In this document: piece by piece, positions 1 to 5,748 of the stretch | Layout: every line of letters begins with the position of its first letter | Position numbering within the stretch: position 1 is the first letter of the stretch | From: an uncultured Cellvibrionales bacterium | GTDB taxonomy: Bacteria; Pseudomonadota; Gammaproteobacteria; Pseudomonadales; UBA7434 | Assembly: GCA_937897785.1 (NCBI GenBank) | Contig: CALCNB010000133.1 | Coordinates: 1 to 5,748 of the forward strand | DNA: 5,748 nucleotides | Direction: 5' to 3' | Position numbers and translations under genes: made by a program | The notes under the pieces: generated by a model | Database searches by the model: none | Told to the model about the DNA's origin: nothing | What the model saw: the letters and a program-made list of their open reading frames with translations, nothing else

Positions 1-386
1 TGCAAACCATGAACGCGCTTTAACAGCTCACCATGAAATAAAAATCGATGGGTAAAGTAATAAATAAAATCATAGACTAACAGCACACAAACGATGTCGG
101 TTAAAAAGCGCCACCATGCCATAGACTCAAGCGTTAACACCGCGGGCGCAACGATCAAAATGAGCAGTAGACTGATAAAGCTACCTACCTGCCCGTTCTG
201 CTTCATTACCGGTGGATATTTAGGCTTTTTTCGCTTAGGGGCATCTTCACGTCGATTCCATTGACGCATTTCTTCAATTGCAGCCACTTTAAATGGCAGA
301 GTATTACTGAGTCGCATCAATACCATCACCGTCAGCATATAACACAAAGCTACCGGCCACGGATAACTTGTTAATAGGTCCAGCAT
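1..386 (-). CDS. Fatty acid hydroxylase / sterol desaturase family membrane protein, paralogue 2 (3' end cut by window edge)
   Basis: Only the first 128 codons lie in the window; the frame is open to the left edge. Translation begins MLDLLTSYPW. A first hydrophobic segment lies near residues 10-27 and others near 70-83 and 95-111. The first histidine motif of the family is present, H113-RFLF-H118, and the second (HxxHH) begins at H126 just as the window ends. These motifs hold a di-iron centre in integral-membrane hydroxylases and desaturases that use O2. Over 97 ungapped residues (32-128) it matches the next gene upstream at 54 positions by hand count, so the two are tandem paralogues. The ATG follows the upstream stop by 23 bases, with a weak GGGTGA as possible ribosome binding site, so co-transcription is likely. 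The third histidine box, the C-terminus and the substrate cannot be judged here. Confidence 0.88.
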   Translation of the reverse strand, partial: MLDLLTSYPWPVALCYMLTVMVLMRLSNTLPFKVAAIEEMRQWNRREDAPKRKKPKYPPVMKQNGQVGSFISLLLILIVAPAVLTLESMAWWRFLTDIVCVLLVYDFIYYFTHRFLFHGELLKRVHGL

Positions 387-409
387 AATTAATCACCCAT
401 TTTTTAAAG

Positions 410-1123
410 TTACTCTAAAGTGCCAAACATCCAATCGTACAAAGGAGAAAGCGTCGAGTAGTTTCCACGTTTCATATCGATATGATGCGTCGCATGTTTC
501 GTTGTAATGTAATCTACGATCGAATAAGGAAAACGATTCACATTGAATTTTGTGTGGTTAATTTGATTCACGTTATTAAAAATAAATTGCGCAACAATAA
601 GACTGACTGCGTGATAGCCACCAAACACCATTCCCAAGCCAAAAACACTGCCCATGAACAAAGATGTCCCTATTAACGTCTCCAGCGGATGCACATATTG
701 ACTGTCAATATAGGAGATATCTCTGGCCTGATGATGCAAGCCATGTACGCGCTTCAAAAGCTCGCCGTGAAAAATAAACCGATGTGTTAAATAATAAAAG
801 AAGTCGTAAACCAATAGAATAACCAATGCATCGGTTAAGTATTTCCACCACGGTTGAGCTTCGAGCGTTACCACAAAAGGCACGAGCAAGATAAAGAAAA
901 TTAAATGGGTGTACATGCCGACACTGCGCATTTGCTTTCTTATTGCCTTATATTTAGGTAGCGCTTTTTTCGGCTTATCCTCAGTACGATTCCACTGATG
1001 CATTTCCTGCACCACGGGTAATTTAAATGCCGCCCACCACGCAAGCTTAGTGATCAGGACTAAACCAATAAAATGGACCAGTAAACCTTGCCAGTGATAA
1101 TGCTCTATAAACCAATCAATCAT
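410..1123 (-). CDS. Fatty acid hydroxylase / sterol desaturase family protein, paralogue 1 (complete, 237 aa)
   Basis: Integral-membrane di-iron oxygenase-type protein. All three histidine boxes are visible: H114-RFIF-H119, H127-GL-H130-H131 and H210-AT-H213-H214, plus H145 and H190, which often complete the metal site. Hydrophobic segments lie near residues 11-33, 72-87, 97-112 and 150-185, and the boxes should face the cytoplasm. Family members hydroxylate or desaturate sterols, fatty acids, carotenoids or alkylglycerols; the substrate cannot be read from this sequence. The length suits the short bacterial members. The ATG is preceded by AGGA (1134-1137) with 10 bases of spacing. It starts 30 bases after the stop of the MarR-like regulator gene and is followed after 23 bases by a paralogue, so the three genes look like one leftward operon. 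No dedicated electron-transfer partner is visible in the window. Family assignment is firm; reaction and substrate are open. Confidence 0.93.
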   Translation of the reverse strand: MIDWFIEHYHWQGLLVHFIGLVLITKLAWWAAFKLPVVQEMHQWNRTEDKPKKALPKYKAIRKQMRSVGMYTHLIFFILLVPFVVTLEAQPWWKYLTDALVILLVYDFFYYLTHRFIFHGELLKRVHGLHHQARDISYIDSQYVHPLETLIGTSLFMGSVFGLGMVFGGYHAVSLIVAQFIFNNVNQINHTKFNVNRFPYSIVDYITTKHATHHIDMKRGNYSTLSPLYDWMFGTLE

Positions 1124-1153
1124 GCAATTTCTATCCTGTGGTGACTGCTATTC

Positions 1154-2320
1154 TTATATCGTTAATTGCCTTATTAACTCAGAGACTTGCTCTGGGGTAT
1201 AATGCTGTTTGACTAATTTCGCTAAATTATCAGGGCTAGTGTTCACGGCCGGCTTATTATTAACCAGTAGCTCAGCCTCGAGCTTCAAGCCAAAATAAAG
1301 TGTTTTAAAGCCCTGCTGTAACTGCTTGAAAGCCTGAGCACCCAAAATCTCAATGAACTCTTTTTCGATCGTACTAATCGCTGACATCGAATCGGCCATC
1401 AACTGCCAGCCTTGCTCTGTAAAATTAAATAAAACCATTTTAGCATTGGCTGTAATTTGAGATGAGCGAGATAAATATCCAAGCTTTTCAAGGTCATTGG
1501 CCATTACACTAATAGCTTGCTTACTAACATTTTGGGTATTGGCCATAGACTGAATTGCACCGCCGTCTAAACCGATCAGCGCCAAAACCTGGCCATGGGC
1601 GACCGTAATCGAACGGTGTCCTGCCAACTGCGTTAAGGTTAATAATCGCTGACTAAAATAATGACTCAACTGAGGCAATAGAACACCCAACAATTGGTCG
1701 TTAGGCGATGATGATAGAGCTTGTTGTGACGTCAACAAACCTAAGCCGTTAACCAGGGCATTCAGATGCTGGATGAATATCGTGAGAGGTTGACTTTGCG
1801 CTTTAGTCGACTGAGTAACAGTGAGTAAATTCGCATAATCAGCTGCTACTTTCTGAATACCATTTTGACCCTCGAGAGCCAGCCTAAAACCGCTATTGGT
1901 TAAGCATAGTAAACGGGCTCGGCCGTCACGAGGATCAGCTATTCGCTGAACATAGTCCAATGCTTCAAGCTGATTAATGGTTTGGTTACACACCTGCTTA
2001 CTGACACCTAACTGATTCGCTAATTCAGAGGGACGAAAGTCATAAAGCTTTGTGTCACCTTGTTGAATTAGCGCACGGCGTCTGGCCAAGGCAGCAATAA
2101 CCGGTTCAAAACTTAATCGTAATCCACTAAAGCCCGCCTCTTCCGTTAACATAGTCATCAAGCTGAGCTGAAAATGGCGAGATACCGCAATAGCATGCCG
2201 CGCCATATTATTAGAATAGCTTACCCAAAGCGGTTCCATAGCAGATGAATCGCCTGTATTCAGTGAGGCTATTACGGCTTCAATATCAGCATGATCACTA
2301 TTTGTGCTAAACATAGTCAT
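1154..2320 (-). CDS. Double MarR-type winged-helix transcriptional regulator (two fused MarR-like domains, 388 aa)
   Basis: Standard MarR proteins are about 140-160 aa and act as dimers. This chain contains two MarR-like units, roughly residues 30-170 and 205-350, joined by a linker and followed by a tail of about 35 residues. Unit 1 has a helix-turn-helix at about 96-123, then a wing with the family-typical DPRDGRAR (129-136). Unit 2 has a helix-turn-helix at about 255-283. Residues 99-126 and 258-285 align without gaps with 12 of 28 identities, including VSKQ in both. Unit 2 lacks the D-x-R-D-x-R wing and reads SRSSQITANAK instead. The protein may therefore act as a built-in pseudo-dimer, with a DNA- or ligand-binding role divided between halves (inference). 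It is divergent from a catabolic-looking operon across a palindromic promoter region, so local control and autoregulation are likely. The start is uncertain: the ATG at 2320 sits 2 bases from a -10 box. Met-3 (2314) on a leaderless mRNA, or Met-28 (2239) with AGGCGA about 10 bases upstream, are alternatives. Confidence 0.85.
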   Translation of the reverse strand: MTMFSTNSDHADIEAVIASLNTGDSSAMEPLWVSYSNNMARHAIAVSRHFQLSLMTMLTEEAGFSGLRLSFEPVIAALARRRALIQQGDTKLYDFRPSELANQLGVSKQVCNQTINQLEALDYVQRIADPRDGRARLLCLTNSGFRLALEGQNGIQKVAADYANLLTVTQSTKAQSQPLTIFIQHLNALVNGLGLLTSQQALSSSPNDQLLGVLLPQLSHYFSQRLLTLTQLAGHRSITVAHGQVLALIGLDGGAIQSMANTQNVSKQAISVMANDLEKLGYLSRSSQITANAKMVLFNFTEQGWQLMADSMSAISTIEKEFIEILGAQAFKQLQQGFKTLYFGLKLEAELLVNNKPAVNTSPDNLAKLVKQHYTPEQVSELIRQLTI

Positions 2321-2322
2321 AG

Positions 2323-2351
2323 ATAGTAAATGCGCATTGACTACTTGTCAA
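2323..2351 (-). promoter_or_regulatory. Sigma70-type promoter for the leftward regulator-hydroxylase operon
   Basis: On the minus strand TTGACA (2351-2346), 17-bp spacer, TACTAT (2328-2323): five or six consensus matches per hexamer and ideal spacing. The spacer contains the perfect 10-bp palindrome AATGCGCATT (2329-2338). Predicted start of transcription is near 2316-2314, within the first codons of the regulator reading frame, implying a leaderless or downstream-started message. Confidence 0.7.
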
Positions 2352-2365
2352 TACAGATTTACTAT
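2337..2365 (+). promoter_or_regulatory. Sigma70-type promoter for the rightward dehydrogenase operon
   Basis: TTGACT (2337-2342), 17-bp spacer, TACTAT (2360-2365). Transcription would start near 2372, giving a leader of about 30 bases before the ATG at 2403. The -10 box is part of the perfect 8-bp palindrome ACTATAGT (2361-2368). The -35 box shares bases with the opposing promoter. Confidence 0.75.
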
Positions 2366-2390
2366 AGTTTGGCGCTTTATTAAAAGAATA

Positions 2391-2395
2391 AGAGG
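2391..2395 (+). promoter_or_regulatory. Ribosome binding site that fixes the dehydrogenase start
   Basis: AGAGG lies 7 bases before the ATG at 2403. It supports this start over an in-frame ATG at 2304, which would place coding sequence across the whole promoter palindrome and add 33 residues ahead of the Rossmann fold with no family counterpart. Confidence 0.8.
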
Positions 2396-2402
2396 CAAAT
2401 TC

Positions 2403-3257
2403 ATGACAACAAAATACGCGGGTTTTATCGGCTTAGGCAATATTGGTCAACCGATGGCACAGCACCTCAATGCCAGTAACTTCCCTCTGATGGTTTTCGA
2501 CCACTTCCCCGAGGCAATGGCTAGTTTAGTTGAGGCCGGGGCAAAAGCGGCCAGCAATGCCGCTGAAATAGCCCAAAACTGTAACTATATTGGCTTATGT
2601 GTACGAGATGATAACGACGTTAACGATTTGCTTTATGGTGACCAAGGGATTCTAGAAAATAGCACCGCAGGCACGTTAATTGCTATTCATAGTACTGTCA
2701 CTCAGGCCAGCTTGCTTCGCTGGGCAAGCGATGCCGCCGCTAAGGATATTCATCTTATCGATGCACCGATGACCGGAGGAGCAAACGGTGCTGAAGCAGG
2801 CACGCTGTGCTACATGGTTGGCGGCGAGTCTGCACAGATAGAACAGTGCCGCCCTTACCTTAATACCTCAGCCGCTACAATCATACATGCAGGTAACTTA
2901 GGTGCTGGCATCGCACTCAAGCTGTGTAATAACTTAATCACCTATTCACAGTTTACGGCGATGTCTGAAGCCACTCGATTAGCAGAAGCCTGCGGCTTAT
3001 CTGCAGAAGTATTACGTGAGGTCGGCAAAGAAAACGGCGTAATCAACGAACAGATGTACATGTTTATTAGCAACCGAAATGCCTTGGCTGCCAATGGCGA
3101 CCAAGCCACCATTGATAAATACATGGGGCCGATGGGCTTGCTCGGTGAAAAAGATCTTAATTGCGCGCTAACAACAGCAGCAGATCTACAACTCTCTCTC
3201 CCGGCCACTGAAGTAATTCGAGATATGATCAACGATGTTTTTATTGCCAAAGCGTAA
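2403..3257 (+). CDS. NAD(P)-dependent beta-hydroxyacid dehydrogenase (3-hydroxyisobutyrate dehydrogenase-like, 284 aa)
   Basis: Oxidises a beta-hydroxyacid (or reduces the semialdehyde or keto form) with a nicotinamide cofactor; cytosolic. The N-terminal Rossmann signature GFIGLGNIGQPMA lies at residues 7-19, and an acidic residue after strand 2 (D33 in VFDHF) suggests NAD preference. The substrate-binding segment DAPMTGGANGAEAGTL (120-135) and the catalytic motif GAGIALKLCNN (167-177) with K173 and N177 are intact, as is EKDL (249-252) in the C-terminal helical domain. Length matches the family (about 290 aa). The start follows AGAGG by 7 bases and a leader of about 30 bases from the divergent promoter. 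It is the first gene of the rightward operon, 57 bases before an aldehyde dehydrogenase gene. The true substrate is unknown: family members also act on tartronate semialdehyde, succinic semialdehyde and other beta-hydroxyacids, and the neighbours do not indicate valine breakdown. Confidence 0.9.
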   Translation: MTTKYAGFIGLGNIGQPMAQHLNASNFPLMVFDHFPEAMASLVEAGAKAASNAAEIAQNCNYIGLCVRDDNDVNDLLYGDQGILENSTAGTLIAIHSTVTQASLLRWASDAAAKDIHLIDAPMTGGANGAEAGTLCYMVGGESAQIEQCRPYLNTSAATIIHAGNLGAGIALKLCNNLITYSQFTAMSEATRLAEACGLSAEVLREVGKENGVINEQMYMFISNRNALAANGDQATIDKYMGPMGLLGEKDLNCALTTAADLQLSLPATEVIRDMINDVFIAKA

Positions 3258-3314
3258 ATAAAAAAACAATCAGCAATCAACGTCATACTGAAGCAGACTA
3301 ATTAGGACTTAACT

Positions 3315-4784
3315 ATGAACCCTGAAACACGATTATTCATTAACGGCGAATTATGCGAGGCTGAAAATGCGGCGCAATATGACAATATAAGCCCCGTAAC
3401 AGAACAAGTCATCGGCCAAGCCGCCGATGCCAGTCCCGCAGATATGGAGCGTGCTATTAGTGCGGCTAGGCAGGCCTTTGACCACACTGATTGGTCGACA
3501 AATCATACATTTAGACATCAATGCTTACGTCAATTACACGATGGGCTTTTGAAAGTTAAAGACGATTTAAAAGCGCAAATATCGGCTGAGACAGGTGCAC
3601 CCTTAGGCATTTGTGGCGACAGTGGTCCACAGTGTGATATCCCCATTGGCTTCATCGAACAAACCTTAAAAACGCTGCCTGATTTTGAGTGGAGTCGCGA
3701 TGAAGGCTATGCAGAACCTTTAGGCCAACCGACCCAACGCCTGGTTGAAAAAGAAGCCATCGGCGTAGTGGCCTGTATCACGCCGTGGAATGTGCCATTA
3801 CAAATTAACTTAGCTAAATGCATTCCAGCGTTAGCCGCCGGTTGTACGATCGTATTAAAAGCGGCCCCCGATACACCTTGGGCGGCCAGCATGCTGGGAC
3901 GAGTCGTTGCAGAACATACTGACATCCCCGCTGGCGTATTTAATGTCATAACCGCAGAAGACCCTGCTATCGTGGGTGACCAATTGATCAATGACCCACG
4001 TGTCGACATGGTCTCCTTCACTGGCTCAACAGCCATTGGTAAACACATTATGACGGCAGCGGCTAAGACAGTTAAGAAAGTATTTCTAGAACTCGGCGGC
4101 AAGTCTGCCAATATCATTCTCGATGATGCTGATATCGAATCATCACTGTTCAGTGTTCTAGCCGTTTGCTTTCATGCCGGTCAGGGTTGTGCGATTAATA
4201 CACGCCTGTTAATTCCACGAGAAAAACAATCACAGGTTGAAGAGTTATTGAAAACGTATTTTACGTTTATTCAATACGGAGACCCCAGCAGTGACAGCCA
4301 AATTATGGGACCTGTTGTGAATAAGCGCCAACATCAACGGGTGCTTGAATATATTGAAAAAGGTAAACAAGAAGGCGCCCGCTTATTATTGGGCGGCGGT
4401 ATACCCAGCAATCTAGAAACTGGCTACTACATTGAACCCACCGTTTTTGTCGATGTTACTAACGATATGACTATCGCCCAAGAAGAAATTTTTGGGCCGG
4501 TATTATCGGTAATCGCTTACGATAATGAAGAACAAGCCATCAATATTGCTAACGATTCAATTTACGGTTTATCAGGTATGGTTTGGTCAGCGACTGACGA
4601 GCGCGCGCTAGCGGTGGCTAGACGCATCCGCACAGGCACAATTTCTGTTAATGGTGGTAACTACTACAGTGCCGACGTTCCCTTTGGCGGTTACAAACAA
4701 AGCGGTATTGGTCGAGAAATGGGCAAAGAAGGCTTTGAAGAATACCTCGAAACTAAAACTATCGCGATTGGCGTCAAACAATGA
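3315..4784 (+). CDS. NAD(P)-dependent aldehyde dehydrogenase (489 aa)
   Basis: Oxidises an aldehyde to a carboxylic acid in the cytosol. All hallmarks of the superfamily are present: PWNVPL (157-162, oxyanion Asn N159), cofactor-binding K182, FTGST (235-239) after the Rossmann core, general base E259 in LELGGKSAN, catalytic C292 in FHAGQGCAINTR, and EEIFGPV (390-396) with the ribose-contacting glutamate E391. Length is normal (about 480-500 aa). The ATG at 3315 has AGGA (3304-3307) 7 bases upstream. The catalytic loop GQGCAINTR belongs to the general non-acylating group and differs from the GxRCMA type of methylmalonate-semialdehyde dehydrogenases, so a CoA-acylating role is unlikely. The gene lies 57 bases after the beta-hydroxyacid dehydrogenase and overlaps the next SDR gene by 4 bases, so it is in the same operon. 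The substrate is unknown; a hydrophobic aldehyde is plausible from context (inference). Confidence 0.95.
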   Translation: MNPETRLFINGELCEAENAAQYDNISPVTEQVIGQAADASPADMERAISAARQAFDHTDWSTNHTFRHQCLRQLHDGLLKVKDDLKAQISAETGAPLGICGDSGPQCDIPIGFIEQTLKTLPDFEWSRDEGYAEPLGQPTQRLVEKEAIGVVACITPWNVPLQINLAKCIPALAAGCTIVLKAAPDTPWAASMLGRVVAEHTDIPAGVFNVITAEDPAIVGDQLINDPRVDMVSFTGSTAIGKHIMTAAAKTVKKVFLELGGKSANIILDDADIESSLFSVLAVCFHAGQGCAINTRLLIPREKQSQVEELLKTYFTFIQYGDPSSDSQIMGPVVNKRQHQRVLEYIEKGKQEGARLLLGGGIPSNLETGYYIEPTVFVDVTNDMTIAQEEIFGPVLSVIAYDNEEQAINIANDSIYGLSGMVWSATDERALAVARRIRTGTISVNGGNYYSADVPFGGYKQSGIGREMGKEGFEEYLETKTIAIGVKQ

Positions 4785-5590
4785 GCAGTAAAGAGATGAC
4801 AGAAACCTCAGCACTCACTGGACAGGCCTATATTGTGACTGGCGGCTCAAAAGGTTTTGGCTACGCGGTTTCAGATGCACTGCTTGCACGCGGGGCTAAA
4901 GTCGGGCTATTGGCCAGAGGGCAACAGGGCTTAGACGATGCCGCTAAAAAACTTTCTGAACAGCATCCGCACGAAAACATTTTCACGCAACGCTGCGATG
5001 TAGCTAATAGCGATGATATTCGGCAAGCATTCGCCAATACTAAACAACAGTTTGGTCGACTTAACGGCTTAATCAATAACGCTGGCCTCGCCCGTCCCGG
5101 CAGTGTTGAGACGCTTCGTGAAGATGAAATCATACTACAAATCAATACTAATTTTTTAGGTACTGTGTTGTGCTCGCAAGCGGCTATACCACTTTTGCGT
5201 GGCGAGGATAACCCGCGCATCATTAATATCTCATCGGCCAGCGCTTGGCACTATAACGAAATGCTACACCTGTCTATCTATGCCTCGGTGAAAGCCGCCG
5301 TTGAACGTTTCACTCGCGACTTACGCCTTGAATGCCAAGAAGATGATATTGGTGTGACCTGTATTCGACCCGGTGCTGCCTGGACAGAATTTGCTGAAGG
5401 CTGGGACAGTAAGCGCTTAACGGCTGGCGTTGAAGCTTGGGCAAAACGTTTTGGTACAGTTTCCGACAGCGGCATGGATGTCAGTCACGTGGCAGAATCG
5501 ATCTGCTATGCACTGTCATATCCGCCAGGTGTGGCGGTTGACTTACTCGAAGTCAGGCCCAACAGTATCGCCAGTAAAGAGGCGTGGTAG
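4781..5590 (+). CDS. Short-chain dehydrogenase/reductase (classical SDR, 269 aa)
   Basis: Classical SDR fold. Cofactor motif TGGSKGFG at residues 20-27, NNAG at 99-102, and the tetrad N124, S154, Y167 and K171 (YASVK; Ser-Tyr spacing 13 as usual). The second strand ends LLARG with R46, where a basic residue usually indicates NADP(H), and D73 contacts the adenine. It would interconvert an alcohol and a ketone or aldehyde in the cytosol; substrate unknown. The C-terminal part (about 200-269) is slightly longer than minimal 250-aa SDRs and ends with VDLLEVRPN, which resembles NADP-dependent SDRs. The start codon overlaps the aldehyde dehydrogenase stop (ATGA, 4781-4784) and has no good Shine-Dalgarno of its own, which suggests translational coupling. 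An internal ATG at 4796 (Met-6) has AAAGAG immediately adjacent, too close for a normal binding site. Followed 46 bases later by another SDR gene. Confidence 0.93.
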   Translation: MSSKEMTETSALTGQAYIVTGGSKGFGYAVSDALLARGAKVGLLARGQQGLDDAAKKLSEQHPHENIFTQRCDVANSDDIRQAFANTKQQFGRLNGLINNAGLARPGSVETLREDEIILQINTNFLGTVLCSQAAIPLLRGEDNPRIINISSASAWHYNEMLHLSIYASVKAAVERFTRDLRLECQEDDIGVTCIRPGAAWTEFAEGWDSKRLTAGVEAWAKRFGTVSDSGMDVSHVAESICYALSYPPGVAVDLLEVRPNSIASKEAW

Positions 5591-5636
5591 ATTAACAAAC
5601 AACAATAACGAATCTTAATTATTGCAGAGGTAAACT

Positions 5637-5748
5637 ATGGACTTTACAGGAAAAACCATCATTATTACAGGCTCTGGCGGCGGCATTGGTGAAGGCTATG
5701 CAAAAGCCTGTGCTGACAAAGGCATGAATGTCATCATTGCCGAGCTAA
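5637..5748 (+). CDS. Second short-chain dehydrogenase/reductase, N-terminal fragment (cut by window edge)
   Basis: The first 37 codons are inside the window, beginning MDFTGKTIIITG. The cofactor motif TGSGGGIG lies at residues 11-18, directly after the first strand, and the second strand reads NVIIAEL, ending in an acidic residue (E36), which usually favours NAD(H). AGAGG (5626-5630) lies 6 bases before the ATG, a good ribosome binding site. It follows the previous SDR by 46 bases with no hairpin or T-run between, so it is probably the fourth gene of the rightward operon. The catalytic Ser-Tyr-Lys part lies outside the window, so function beyond SDR family is not readable. Confidence 0.87.
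   Translation, partial: MDFTGKTIIITGSGGGIGEGYAKACADKGMNVIIAEL

Larger units (their letters stand above)
2323..2365. promoter_or_regulatory. 43-bp interrupted palindrome, candidate operator covering both divergent promoters
   Basis: Outer arms ATAGTAAAT (2323-2331) and ATTTACTAT (2357-2365) are exact reverse complements. Inner arms ATTGAC (2336-2341) and GTCAAT (2347-2352) are also exact, around a 5-base centre TACTT (2342-2346). The 4-base stretches between arms (GCGC and ACAG) do not pair. The symmetry centre is base 2344. Each outer arm contains one -10 box and the centre contains both overlapping -35 boxes, so promoter consensus explains part of the symmetry. The extra matching bases beside the hexamers are not required by the promoters. 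Binding by the neighbouring double-MarR regulator is inference. Confidence 0.7.

Noticed and set aside
482..676. Open frame on the plus strand inside the hydroxylase gene
   Set aside because: It is antisense to the conserved third histidine box and nearby membrane segments of the hydroxylase, has no clear ribosome binding site or recognisable protein character, and is best explained as a shadow.
2304..2402. N-terminal extension of the beta-hydroxyacid dehydrogenase from an in-frame ATG at 2304
   Set aside because: It would code through both promoters and the palindrome and overlap the regulator start, and it adds residues with no family counterpart. The ATG at 2403 has AGAGG 7 bases upstream and begins just before the Rossmann motif.
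2942..3286. Minus-strand open frame opposite the C-terminal half of the beta-hydroxyacid dehydrogenase
   Set aside because: The sense strand encodes a family-typical catalytic and C-terminal domain; the antisense translation has no recognisable domain.
3258..3314. Possible terminator or second promoter between the two dehydrogenase genes
   Set aside because: The 57 bases hold an A-run but no GC-rich hairpin with a T-tract and no convincing -35/-10 pair, so the genes are treated as one operon.
3707..4117. Minus-strand open frame opposite the aldehyde dehydrogenase catalytic core
   Set aside because: It covers conserved ALDH motifs on the other strand (PWN, FTGS, LELGG), has no plausible start context, and its composition is that of a shadow.
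5430..5618. Plus-strand open frame overlapping the end of the first SDR in another frame
   Set aside because: It lies almost wholly inside a convincing SDR gene, without a ribosome binding site or protein features.
5591..5636. Possible terminator between the two SDR genes
   Set aside because: AT-rich sequence without a stable stem-loop; it contains only the AGAGG ribosome binding site of the next gene.

Overview
The window (about 45% G+C by eye, not counted) is typical bacterial DNA: tightly packed genes, short gaps, AGGA/AGAGG ribosome binding sites and sigma70-type promoter hexamers. The protein styles (sterol-desaturase-family hydroxylases, a 3-hydroxyisobutyrate-dehydrogenase-like enzyme, an aldehyde dehydrogenase and SDRs under a MarR-type regulator) would fit a marine gammaproteobacterium that degrades lipid, terpenoid or steroid-like substrates. 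That assignment is inference; nothing in the window fixes the taxon.

Layout. Two divergent gene sets share one control region at about 2321-2402. Leftward (minus strand) are a 388-aa regulator carrying two MarR-like winged-helix domains in one chain (1154-2320), a complete fatty acid hydroxylase / sterol desaturase family membrane protein (410-1123), and a second, paralogous copy of it that runs off the left edge (1-386). Rightward (plus strand) are a beta-hydroxyacid dehydrogenase (2403-3257), an aldehyde dehydrogenase (3315-4784), an SDR overlapping it by ATGA (4781-5590), and the first 37 codons of another SDR (5637-end). No gap exceeds 100 bases, and no RNA genes, mobile elements, CRISPR arrays or clear terminators were seen.

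Control region. Both directions have near-consensus promoters with 17-bp spacers (TTGACT-N17-TACTAT rightward, TTGACA-N17-TACTAT leftward). Their -35 boxes overlap at the centre of a 43-bp interrupted palindrome (2323-2365) whose outer arms carry the two -10 boxes. One protein bound there would cover both promoters, and the adjacent double-MarR protein is the obvious candidate. The leftward -10 box lies only 2 bases from the first ATG of the regulator, so that gene is probably translated from a leaderless mRNA or from a later start.

Working model (inference): the di-iron membrane hydroxylases oxygenate a hydrophobic substrate, and the rightward dehydrogenases oxidise the resulting alcohol or aldehyde groups to an acid. 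The regulator would switch both halves together in response to a pathway ligand. The most distinctive items are the fused double-MarR regulator, the symmetric divergent promoter-operator, and the tandem hydroxylase duplication.
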